Of a stretch of DNA of 12,656 nucleotides, positions 6,250 to 11,854 are shown one piece after another. The notes below the pieces were generated by a model. It had not been told where the DNA came from, made no database searches, and saw only the letters and a program-made list of their open reading frames with translations. The position numbers and the translations under genes are program-made. The stretch's first letter is position 1. Each line of letters starts with the position of its first letter. The DNA is from Acidimicrobiaceae bacterium (GTDB taxonomy: Bacteria > Actinomycetota > Acidimicrobiia > Acidimicrobiales > RAAP-2): the NCBI GenBank assembly GCA_003157945.1, contig PMFY01000097.1, forward strand, positions 1 through 12,656, given 5' to 3'.

Positions 6250-6265
6250 CGATGGGCCGCCATCG
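6250..6265. repeat. Inverted repeat, 6-bp stem with GCCG loop
   Basis: CGATGG (6250-6255), loop GCCG, CCATCG (6260-6265). It lies 16 nt before the larger 6282-6311 hairpin and may form a paired structure with it. Confidence 0.5.
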
Positions 6266-6281
6266 TCGGTGTCCCCTCGAC

Positions 6282-6311
6282 GCCGTCGGTTCATCCGGCG
6301 GAACCGACGGC
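6282..6311. repeat. Perfect 11-bp inverted repeat, strong hairpin
   Basis: GCCGTCGGTTC (6282-6292), an 8-nt loop, and GAACCGACGGC (6301-6311). There is no T-run on either side, so it is not a classic intrinsic terminator. It sits upstream of the methyltransferase promoter, in a region where no gene ends. Confidence 0.7.
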
Positions 6312-6397
6312 CTCCCACACCCACGGAACCCGGAAGGAGGCGGGCCCACGCGGCACTCCATGGTCTCCGAGGTCGGATCCCGCCAACCGTCCACCGG

Positions 6398-6403
6398 TAG
6401 CAT
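6398..6403 (+). promoter_or_regulatory. -10 hexamer of leaderless methyltransferase promoter
   Basis: TAGCAT is followed by 7 nt and the ATG at 6411. This selects ATG 6411 over in-frame ATGs at 6402 and 6360. Confidence 0.6.
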
Positions 6404-6410
6404 GCGCCGC

Positions 6411-7229
6411 ATGGAGTTCTCGGATCGCGAACCCAACGCGGCATTGCAGCCCGTCCCCGACGAGTCAGACGTCATCGCCACGAACGAACAGGCGTGGGAA
6501 GACTGGGGCAGGGTCGATCCGCTGTGGGCGGTGGTGACCGCCAGTGACAGGAAGCACGGCCACTGGGACCTGGAGGAGTTCTTCTCATCCGGTCAGGACA
6601 CCATCGATTCGCTCATGGCGGAGGGCGTCCGACACGGGGTTCCCGCCCGGTCCTCCCGGGCGGTGGATTTCGGATGCGGCGTCGGCCGGCTCACACGCGC
6701 CCTGGGCACCTATGCCACCCAGGTGATCGGTCTGGATGTGTCCAGTTCGATGATCGAGCAGGCGATCGACCTCAACTCCGGTCGATCGGGCCTGGAGTTC
6801 GTAGTCCACCGGGATACCGATCTCCACGTCATCGACGACGACTCGCAGGACATCGTCTGCTCGCTGCTCGTCCTTCAGCACATTCCGTCGATACCGCTGA
6901 TCGAGAACTATCTGCGGGAATTCGTCCGGGTACTGGCGCCCGGAGGGTTCCTCTTCGTCAATCTGCCGGTTCGGGTCGTGGTTCCCGACCTTTCGCTACG
7001 GGCGAAACTGCGTCCCAGAACGCGCTTCTACGGGTTGCTGCGGAGGCTCGGCGTCAGTCCGAGATTCCTCTACCGCCACTTCAATTGGAATCCCGATATG
7101 GCGATGAATTCGATTCCGATGGAACGGGTCCGTTCAATTCTTACGGCGTCGGGAGGCAGCATCTTGGAATCGAGGGTCGTCGAAGAGGATGGCGGGGTCG
7201 AACAGGGTCTGTACCTGGTCACCTGCTGA
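6411..7229 (+). CDS. Class I SAM-dependent methyltransferase
   Basis: A 272-residue Rossmann-fold methyltransferase. Motif I is VDFGCGVGRLTRAL (Asp86 to Gly92 region), followed by VIGLDVSSSMIEQA with Asp109 as the ribose-binding acidic residue. Next come DIVCSLLVLQHIPS and a VLAPGGFLFVNLPV strand. The N-terminal WDLEEFFSSGQDTIDSLM helix is frequent in methyltransferases acting on sugars or other secondary metabolites, but the substrate is unknown. The C-terminal third carries a basic segment (LRAKLRPRTRFYGLLRRLG). Codon use is less GC-biased than in the flanking operons. The stop codon is the first part of a 14-bp tandem duplication. The start is ATG 6411, supported by TAGCAT 7 nt upstream. 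Confidence 0.85.
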   Translation: MEFSDREPNAALQPVPDESDVIATNEQAWEDWGRVDPLWAVVTASDRKHGHWDLEEFFSSGQDTIDSLMAEGVRHGVPARSSRAVDFGCGVGRLTRALGTYATQVIGLDVSSSMIEQAIDLNSGRSGLEFVVHRDTDLHVIDDDSQDIVCSLLVLQHIPSIPLIENYLREFVRVLAPGGFLFVNLPVRVVVPDLSLRAKLRPRTRFYGLLRRLGVSPRFLYRHFNWNPDMAMNSIPMERVRSILTASGGSILESRVVEEDGGVEQGLYLVTC

Positions 7230-7254
7230 CGCCCGCCGTCTGACGCCCGCCGTC
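7227..7254. repeat. 14-bp tandem duplication at the methyltransferase stop codon
   Basis: TGACGCCCGCCGTC occurs at 7227-7240 and 7241-7254. The first three bases of the first copy are the stop codon. A partial third unit (CGCCGTC) follows directly. Confidence 0.85.
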
Positions 7255-7444
7255 CGCCGTCCGGTCGCACCTCGGCGCCAGACGTCGATGGGCGGAGTCC
7301 GGGTCGTCGAGCACGTCGACGGCATCTCCTGAGTTGTTCGTTCGTCCGGCCGGTTGGTCAGTCGGCCGCCACGTCGTAGCGGCCACCTGCCCTCGATCAC
7401 TCCCTGATGACCCGGGGGCCCTCCGCCTCCCCGAACCGGGACGC

Positions 7445-7476
7445 GGAGGACCCCCGGCCGCAGCCGGGGGTCCTCC
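7445..7476. terminator. Strong hairpin, probable bidirectional terminator
   Basis: A perfect 14-bp GC-rich stem (7445-7458 with 7463-7476) closed by a CGCA loop. It lies between the convergent methyltransferase and secreted-protein genes. No T-run follows on either strand, which is common for actinobacterial terminators. The remainder of the 7230-7517 gap shows no supportable gene. Confidence 0.65.
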
Positions 7477-7517
7477 CACCGCTCCGTGTCGCCGTGGCCC
7501 TCAGGTCGGTACCTCGA

Positions 7518-8159
7518 CTAGGGCAGCGAGACGTAGGAGCTCGGGTTGAACGTGAAGGCCGCATACGGCCCCCAGGTCGCCGAACAGGCCGTGACGATGT
7601 TCGTGAGCAGTGACACCGTGCCCGTCCCCGGTGTGGAGAACGAACCCGTCGCCGTCATGGTCGCCCCCGACGGCAGGGTGATCGTGTCGGTCGGCGATCC
7701 GGAGACGAGCGGCAGACCCGCCGTGTAGGTGATGACCGTCGGTGCGATCGCCGGGGAGGCGCCCCACACGAACTTCACCTTGACGACCCCGGCTGCGTCA
7801 GCGGTCGAGAACTTGGCACACGAGTTGGCGTTCGCCGGGCCCACCAGCTTGCCGGCCCCCTTGACGGTGACCGAGTTGATCGTCACCGGCGTGAGGGTAC
7901 CTGCCGAATTGGGAACCCCGGCGCTCGAGCTGCAGCCGCCCGACGTCGCCGATGCCCCGGCGAACTTGACCTTCACGACCGTCACCGGGTTGCCCGCCGG
8001 CGTCAACTTCGGCGCGAACTTGCCGGCTCCGCTGATCTTGCAGGACACCGAACCCGTGGCGCTCAGCGGTACCGCCCCGCTCACTCCTTCCCCGACCACC
8101 GTGACCGTCGTCATCGCCAGAACGAAGACGGCACTGACTCCCACCAATTTCCGCATCAT
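7518..8159 (-). CDS. Secreted protein with internal repeat, unknown function
   Basis: A 213-residue protein with a clear Sec signal peptide: MMRKLVGV, a hydrophobic core VSAVFVLAMTTVTVV, and a likely cleavage after SGA at about residue 29. The mature part is rich in Ser, Thr, Gly, Ala and Val, as expected for exported beta-sandwich proteins. Two related modules are visible: GAGKFAPKL with VVKVKFAGAS (about 45-70), and GAGKLVGPA with VVKVKFVWGAS (about 101-135). Four cysteines (40, 76, 114, 192) could form two disulfides. There is no lipobox and no C-terminal membrane anchor. The start is ATG 8159, or ATG 8156 next to it, both served by GGGGGAGA at 8171-8164. The frame runs open to 8282, but that stretch has no signal-peptide character and contains the promoter. 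No enzymatic family recognised. Confidence 0.75.
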   Translation of the reverse strand: MMRKLVGVSAVFVLAMTTVTVVGEGVSGAVPLSATGSVSCKISGAGKFAPKLTPAGNPVTVVKVKFAGASATSGGCSSSAGVPNSAGTLTPVTINSVTVKGAGKLVGPANANSCAKFSTADAAGVVKVKFVWGASPAIAPTVITYTAGLPLVSGSPTDTITLPSGATMTATGSFSTPGTGTVSLLTNIVTACSATWGPYAAFTFNPSSYVSLP

Positions 8160-8242
8160 CGTGTCTCCCCCAATCGGCCGCCGCCGGAGACAGCAGATGT
8201 CCCGCCGGACCCGCCTGCAAGGTGGCCGCCAACCGGCTCCCA

Positions 8243-8263
8243 CCAGAACGAACTTCGCTCTGG
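8243..8263 (-). promoter_or_regulatory. Hairpin at the 5' end of the secreted-protein mRNA
   Basis: On the minus strand CCAGAGCG pairs with CGTTCTGG around a 5-nt loop: eight pairs including one G-U wobble, which fits RNA from this strand. It lies just after the expected transcription start of the TACCAT promoter and could protect the roughly 100-nt leader. Confidence 0.4.
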
Positions 8264-8267
8264 GCGC

Positions 8268-8273
8268 ATGGTA
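8268..8273 (-). promoter_or_regulatory. Candidate -10 hexamer of the secreted-protein gene
   Basis: TACCAT on the minus strand (8273 to 8268). The start codon is about 110 nt further on, so unlike most genes here this mRNA would have a leader and does have a Shine-Dalgarno sequence. No convincing -35 is seen. Confidence 0.35.
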
Positions 8274-8337
8274 GCCATCCACCCCTTGGGGCGCTCAGAG
8301 GAATTCCCCGGGCTCCGGAGATGCCCCATCACAAGAC

Positions 8338-8353
8338 TGAAGTACTTACTTGA
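8338..8353. promoter_or_regulatory. ArsR-family operator O1, overlapping the -35 box
   Basis: TGAAGTA-CT-TACTTGA is a 7-2-7 inverted repeat with one mismatch. It overlaps the -35 hexamer TTGACT (8350-8355). It matches O2 (8378-8393) under a common consensus TCAAGTA-NN-TACTTGA; the site starts are 40 bp apart. Confidence 0.65.
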
Positions 8354-8378
8354 CTGTTCGGGGGTCGGTCCCTATAGT
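8350..8378 (+). promoter_or_regulatory. Sigma-70-type promoter of the arsR operon
   Basis: TTGACT (8350-8355), 17-bp spacer, TATAGT (8373-8378), then 7 nt to the ATG at 8386. This is the best-formed promoter in the window and predicts a leaderless mRNA. Confidence 0.75.
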
Positions 8379-8393
8379 CAAGTAGATGCTTGA
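8378..8393. promoter_or_regulatory. ArsR-family operator O2, overlapping the -10 end and the start codon
   Basis: TCAAGTA-GA-TGCTTGA is a 7-2-7 inverted repeat with one mismatch. Its core GTCAAG-N6-CTTGAC (8377-8394) is perfect. It spans the last base of the -10 box, the transcription start and codons 1 to 3 of arsR. Confidence 0.65.
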
Positions 8394-8730
8394 CCAAACG
8401 ATCGACCTGGACCGCACGTTCCAGGCGTTGGCCGACCGGAGCAGGCGCTCCATGGTGGACCGTCTGACCGCGGGACCCGCCTCGGTGAGCGAACTCGCGG
8501 AACCCCTGACCATGTCGCTGGCCGCCGTGGTCCAGCACGTGCAGGTCCTCGAGGCCTGCGGCCTGGTCGCGACCGAGAAGGTGGGGAGGACGCGCATGTG
8601 CCGGATCGACGGCACCGCGCTGTCCGCCGCCGAGCGGTGGTTCACCGAACGGCGACGGGTGTGGGAACGGCGCCTCGACCGGTTGGAAGACGTCCTGCAC
8701 GATGCAGCCACCACCGAGGAGGAGCCATGA
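8386..8730 (+). CDS. ArsR-family winged-helix repressor
   Basis: A 114-residue protein. FQALADRSRRSMVDRLTAGPASVSELAEPLTMSLAAVVQHVQVLEACGLV is the ArsR winged-helix fold, with the recognition helix at about residues 45-60. VATEKVGRTRMCRID is the wing. The typical metal-binding cysteine pair in the recognition helix is absent; this fits the large ArsR subgroup paired with AHSA1/SRPBCC genes, which does not sense arsenic. The ATG is fixed by TATAGT 7 nt upstream. The stop overlaps the next start (ATGA). Autoregulation is very likely from the two operators that flank and overlap the promoter. Confidence 0.88.
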   Translation: MLDQTIDLDRTFQALADRSRRSMVDRLTAGPASVSELAEPLTMSLAAVVQHVQVLEACGLVATEKVGRTRMCRIDGTALSAAERWFTERRRVWERRLDRLEDVLHDAATTEEEP

Positions 8731-9194
8731 CCACGTCCACCACGGCCCACGACACGTTCGTCGTCGAACGCCGGTACGACGTCCCGGTCGACCGGGTCTT
8801 CCGGGCCTGGGCCGATCCGCAGCTCAAGGCCCGCTGGTTCGCCGGCTCGACGGACGTCCTGGGCGAGGACTACCACCTGGATTTCCGGGTGGGTGGTCGC
8901 GAGGTCAACCGGGGTGGTCCGCCGGGCGGTCCCGTCTACACGTACGAGTCGGTGTTCCGCGACATCGTGCCGGAGCGGCGGATCGTCTACACCTACGAGA
9001 TGCACGCCGACGACGACCGGATCTCGGTGTCGGTCGCCACGGTCGAGTTCCGCGGCGACGGGTCGACGACCCATCTCCGACTGACGGAGCAGGGAGTGTT
9101 CCTCGACGGCCACGACACCTCGGCCCAGCGCGAGGAGGGCACCCGGTCCCTGCTCGACTCGCTGGGCACCAGCCTGGAGGACGACGCCGGCTGA
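8727..9194 (+). CDS. SRPBCC/AHSA1-domain protein
   Basis: A 155-residue single-domain protein of the activator-of-Hsp90-ATPase-1-like SRPBCC superfamily. FVVERRYDVPVDRVFRAWADPQLKARWF is the typical first strand-helix unit with the conserved W-x-DP. The rest is the hydrophobic-cavity sheet ending in TRSLLDSLGTSLE. Bacterial members bind hydrophobic ligands and are often co-encoded with an ArsR repressor, as here. I infer that a ligand or stress relieves repression, but the ligand is unknown. The ATG overlaps the arsR stop, and GAGGAGGAG just upstream is a good ribosome binding site. Confidence 0.87.
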   Translation: MTTSTTAHDTFVVERRYDVPVDRVFRAWADPQLKARWFAGSTDVLGEDYHLDFRVGGREVNRGGPPGGPVYTYESVFRDIVPERRIVYTYEMHADDDRISVSVATVEFRGDGSTTHLRLTEQGVFLDGHDTSAQREEGTRSLLDSLGTSLEDDAG

Positions 9195-9210
9195 ATGCGC
9201 CCTTGCTGTT

Positions 9211-9228
9211 GGGGTGACGGGGGTGACG
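9211..9228. repeat. 9-bp tandem duplication
   Basis: GGGGTGACG twice in a row, 16 nt after the SRPBCC stop codon. Confidence 0.7.
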
Positions 9229-9268
9229 AACGGCGCTCCGGTCGGGCCCCACGTTCTGCAGCCCCGGA

Positions 9269-9289
9269 ACCGGGTCCGCCCGACCCGGT
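9269..9289. terminator. Weak hairpin after the arsR operon
   Basis: ACCGGGT (9269-9275), 7-nt loop, ACCCGGT (9283-9289). It could end the arsR operon or lie in the leader of the next gene; no T-run follows. Confidence 0.35.
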
Positions 9290-9304
9290 GCTAAGGATGT
9301 CCCC

Positions 9305-10189
9305 ATGCCCATGGCCTCCACCCGCTCCGGACTGACCCTCGCCTATGACACCACGGGTTCGCCCGACGACCCTCCCCTGCTGCTCGTCTCCGGGCTCGGG
9401 ACACAGCTCCTGTCGTGGGACGAGGGGCTCTGCGCCCTCCTGGCCGACGCGGGCCGGTACGTCGTCCGCTTCGACAACCGGGACGCCGGACTGTCGACGT
9501 CGTTCGATGATCGTCCCGTCGACGTGGCCGCCGTGTTCCGGGCGATGGCGGACGGCGACGTGGCGACGGCCCGGTCGCTGGTGCCCTACGACCTGAGCGA
9601 CATGGCGCTCGACGCCGTCGAGCTGCTCGACTCCCTCGGCATCGACCGGGCCCATGTCGTGGGCGCCTCGATGGGCGGGATGATCGCCCAGACGATGGCC
9701 ATCGAGCACCCGGGGAGGGTCCGCACCCTGACGTCGATCATGTCGACCACCGGTGAGCCGGACTACGGCCGGTCGACCCGGGAGGCACGCCAGGTGCTCC
9801 TCAGCCCCGCCCCCACGGACCGTGCGGCCTACATCGAGGACTCGGTCCGCTCGCTGGTGTGGCACTCCAAGCGGTACGCGGATCCCGACGAGGTCCGGGC
9901 CCTGGCCGCACGGTCCTACGACCGGTCGTTCCGCCCCGCCGGCACGGCGCGCCAGCTCGCCGCCGTGACGGTCAGCGGGTCGCGGGCCGACGGCCTCCGC
10001 ACGCTGGACGTGCCGACCCTGGTCATCCACGGGCTCGACGACACGCTGATCGGGCCCTCGGGCGGCGAGCGCACCGCGGAGCTGGTGCCGGGCGCCGTGC
10101 TCCTGCTCGTGCCCGACATGGGCCATGACCGCCCGAAGCCCCTCTGGCCGGAGCTCGTCGAGGCGATCGTCGCGCACACGTCTGACTGA
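9305..10189 (+). CDS. Alpha/beta hydrolase
   Basis: A 294-residue alpha/beta-hydrolase. The oxyanion region is PPLLLVSGLGTQLLSW, followed by VVRFDNRDAGLSTSF, typical of the esterase group that includes the aclacinomycin methylesterase RdmC. The nucleophile elbow GASMGGM gives Ser122. Asp245 or Asp246 in IHGLDDTLIG and His274 in MGHDRPKPLW complete the triad. Substrate unknown; ester hydrolysis is most likely. No signal peptide, so it is cytoplasmic. The ATG at 9305 is served by AAGGA (9293-9297) with a 7-nt gap; ATG 9311 is a near alternative. TAAGGA at 9292 could also act as a poor -10 for a leaderless start. Confidence 0.88.
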   Translation: MPMASTRSGLTLAYDTTGSPDDPPLLLVSGLGTQLLSWDEGLCALLADAGRYVVRFDNRDAGLSTSFDDRPVDVAAVFRAMADGDVATARSLVPYDLSDMALDAVELLDSLGIDRAHVVGASMGGMIAQTMAIEHPGRVRTLTSIMSTTGEPDYGRSTREARQVLLSPAPTDRAAYIEDSVRSLVWHSKRYADPDEVRALAARSYDRSFRPAGTARQLAAVTVSGSRADGLRTLDVPTLVIHGLDDTLIGPSGGERTAELVPGAVLLLVPDMGHDRPKPLWPELVEAIVAHTSD

Positions 10190-10281
10190 CCACGACACGC
10201 CGGGCCTGGCCCCACTGCCTCGTGCCGGCTGACGACGGTGGGCCGGCGACGACATGGTCCGGATCGTGCCATCGTCTGGGC

Positions 10282-11049
10282 ATGGTCGCATCGCCGCCGA
10301 TGGGAGTCGCCAACCTCGCCGCATTCGTCGCCGCCACCGTCGGCCGTGCCGGCCGCGTCGAGGCGGTGCCCGGGGGCACCGTGGTGGCGAGCGCGGTGCC
10401 GGTGGCGAACGGCTATCTCAACGCCGCCTTCCGCAGCGACGGTGCCGTGCCGGCGGACGTGTTCCTCGACGCCGCCCGCACGGTCTTCGCCGACGTCGGC
10501 ACGCCCTATGTGGTGTGGGTGGAGTCGACCGATGCCGAGCTGCTTACGGCGGCCGGTGCCGCCGGCGGCCTGGCGGACACCACCGACACCACCGACACCC
10601 CGGCCATGGTGGTGACCGGGCCCGTGGCCCGACCGTCCCGTGTGGACGTCCGACCGGTCAGGGGGGACGCCGACCGGGCGACCTTCGTCCGACTGTGCGA
10701 GAACGGCTACGGCATGGCCGGCCTGGCGTGGCTGCTCGAGAGCCAGGGGTGCCTGGACGCCCCCGGGACGACCTGGGCGATCGCCTCGGCCGACGGGGTC
10801 GACCGGAGCGTGGCCTGCGGGTTCTCCGACGGAACCACCGGGGGGATCTACTACGTCGCGACGCCGCCCGAGCACCGCGGACGTGGCGCAGCGTCCGCCG
10901 TCACCGCGTGGCTCACCAACCGACTGCTCGACGGCGGCGCCTCCCGGGTGACGCTCCAGGCGAGTGAGGCGGGACGCCCCGTCTACGAGCGCCTGGGCTT
11001 CACCACGCCGGGCACCTTCCGGCGCCACACCTTCGACGAGCCGACCTGA
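10282..11049 (+). CDS. GNAT-family acetyltransferase with N-terminal extension
   Basis: A 255-residue protein. Residues about 122-250 form a GNAT domain: VRPVRGDADRATFVRLC, GGIYYVATPPEHRGRGAASA with acetyl-CoA motif A (Arg199-Gly-Arg-Gly), and a GRPVYERLGF C-terminal motif. The first 115 residues (AAFVAATVGRAGRVEAVPGG onward) resemble a degenerate first GNAT half or a substrate-binding domain seen in similar actinobacterial proteins. The two parts are joined by a DTTDTTDT linker encoded by 9-bp repeats. The start is ATG 10282, with CATCGT, a poor -10, 6 nt upstream. In-frame ATGs at 10222 and 10300 are alternatives. Convergent with the next gene, stops 24 nt apart. Confidence 0.8.
   Translation: MVASPPMGVANLAAFVAATVGRAGRVEAVPGGTVVASAVPVANGYLNAAFRSDGAVPADVFLDAARTVFADVGTPYVVWVESTDAELLTAAGAAGGLADTTDTTDTPAMVVTGPVARPSRVDVRPVRGDADRATFVRLCENGYGMAGLAWLLESQGCLDAPGTTWAIASADGVDRSVACGFSDGTTGGIYYVATPPEHRGRGAASAVTAWLTNRLLDGGASRVTLQASEAGRPVYERLGFTTPGTFRRHTFDEPT
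10576..10599 (+). repeat. 9-bp repeat encoding a DTT linker
   Basis: GACACCACC twice, then GACACC. It encodes the interdomain linker of the GNAT protein. Confidence 0.7.
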
Positions 11050-11073
11050 ACCACCCGCCCGGCACGCCGGCGG

Positions 11074-11772
11074 TCAGGGCCCGAGTGCCCCCACGATCAC
11101 CTCGCCGAGCTCCACCGGGCGGGTGAACTGAGGCCAGTGACCCGTCGGCAGGTCCACAAAGGTGACGTCGCGGAGCGCGGCCAGCTCGACCAGGTCCGGG
11201 TCGCCACCCTCCATCCAGCCGCGCAGCTGGTCGGCCGTGAACTCGCAGGCCACGACGGTGGCGGGCACGTCGAGGCGGCGGTCGTCGACGAGTACCTGGG
11301 GATCGGCGGCCACCGCCGCGGGCTGCGGCACCGCCCGGGCGCGGAACCGCGCGCGGAGGGAGTCGTCAAGGTCGACGAGGTCCTCCGCGTCGAAGGCGGA
11401 CCAGTCGGGCAGTGGGATCTCCCCGTCGACCACCGGGAGCCCGGCGTTGATGGCGCGGCCGGCCGGCAGCGGCACCGTGTCCACGTGGACCACCCGGGCG
11501 ATGCGATCGGGGCGCGCATCGGCTGCGGCATGGGCCACGGGTCCGCCACCCGAGTGACCGACCAGGACCACCGGTCCGGCGATCCGGTCGACCGCCCCGA
11601 CCACGGCGTCGACGTGATCGGCGAGGCGGATGCCCCGGCGGTCGGCATCCGGCGACTGCAGGCCGGGGAGGGTCAGGGCATGGACCACGTGACCGGTCCG
11701 TTCGATGGTCGGCACCACCTCGTCCCACGACGTCGCGTCGAGCCAGAATCCCGGGATCAGGACGACGTCCAC
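11074..11772 (-). CDS. Alpha/beta hydrolase
   Basis: A 232-residue compact alpha/beta hydrolase. VLIPGFWLDATSWDEVVPTI is the oxyanion strand, and VVLVGHSGGGPVAHAAADA gives the nucleophile Ser74. The C-terminal LPTGHWPQF gives His212; the acid is probably in the VVACEFT-ADQL region. It resembles small esterases such as the EstC-like and salicylate-esterase-like groups, but the substrate is unknown. The GTG start is chosen because TACAAT lies 6 nt upstream; the ATG within TACAATGG is out of frame. It has its own promoter although paiB lies upstream on the same strand. Confidence 0.87.
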   Translation of the reverse strand: MDVVLIPGFWLDATSWDEVVPTIERTGHVVHALTLPGLQSPDADRRGIRLADHVDAVVGAVDRIAGPVVLVGHSGGGPVAHAAADARPDRIARVVHVDTVPLPAGRAINAGLPVVDGEIPLPDWSAFDAEDLVDLDDSLRARFRARAVPQPAAVAADPQVLVDDRRLDVPATVVACEFTADQLRGWMEGGDPDLVELAALRDVTFVDLPTGHWPQFTRPVELGEVIVGALGP

Positions 11773-11778
11773 CGGTCC

Positions 11779-11784
11779 ATTGTA
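11779..11784 (-). promoter_or_regulatory. -10 hexamer of leaderless hydrolase promoter
   Basis: TACAAT on the minus strand (11784 to 11779), 6 nt, then GTG at 11772. It is close to the ideal TATAAT sequence. Confidence 0.65.
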
Positions 11785-11792
11785 CGGTCACT

Positions 11793-11812
11793 CCGTCCGT
11801 CCGGACCGACGG
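11793..11812. promoter_or_regulatory. 20-bp near-perfect palindrome upstream of the hydrolase -10
   Basis: CCGTCCGTCC followed by GGACCGACGG: nine of ten pairs match. It covers the -35 region of the hydrolase promoter, where no consensus -35 is visible, and could be an operator or activator site. Confidence 0.45.
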
Positions 11813-11854
11813 CGGGGCCCGCACCGGCAGGTCGGTCGCCGCTTTGCCGGCGGG

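Larger units (their letters stand above)
6111..6410. other. 300-bp intergenic region with several inverted repeats
   Basis: The gap separates the divergent toxin and methyltransferase starts. It contains the toxin promoter, a 6-2-6 palindrome at 6167-6180, a 6-4-6 hairpin at 6250-6265, an 11-8-11 hairpin at 6282-6311 and the methyltransferase -10 box at 6398-6403. I find no convincing small gene in it. GGAAGGAGG at 6332-6340 looks like a ribosome binding site, but no start codon follows at a usable distance. Confidence 0.6.

Noticed and set aside
6332..6340. Strong Shine-Dalgarno-like GGAAGGAGG
   Set aside because: The next in-frame ATG (6360) is 19 nt away, too far, and the methyltransferase already has a well-placed leaderless start at 6411.
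5913..6410. N-terminal extension of the second methyltransferase frame
   Set aside because: It overlaps the toxin-like gene on the other strand and its sequence is not methyltransferase-like; it is an open frame by chance.
8160..8282. Upstream start for the secreted protein at 8282
   Set aside because: It would bury the signal peptide 41 residues inside the protein and overlap the TACCAT promoter and leader hairpin.
10576..10599. Repeat in the GNAT gene as a regulatory or phase-variable tract
   Set aside because: The unit is 9 bp, so copy-number change keeps the frame. It is best read as a linker.
11055..11073. Possible hairpin between the convergent GNAT and hydrolase genes
   Set aside because: Only five outer pairs form cleanly; the inner part needs a bulge and leaves too small a loop. 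Too weak to call a terminator.
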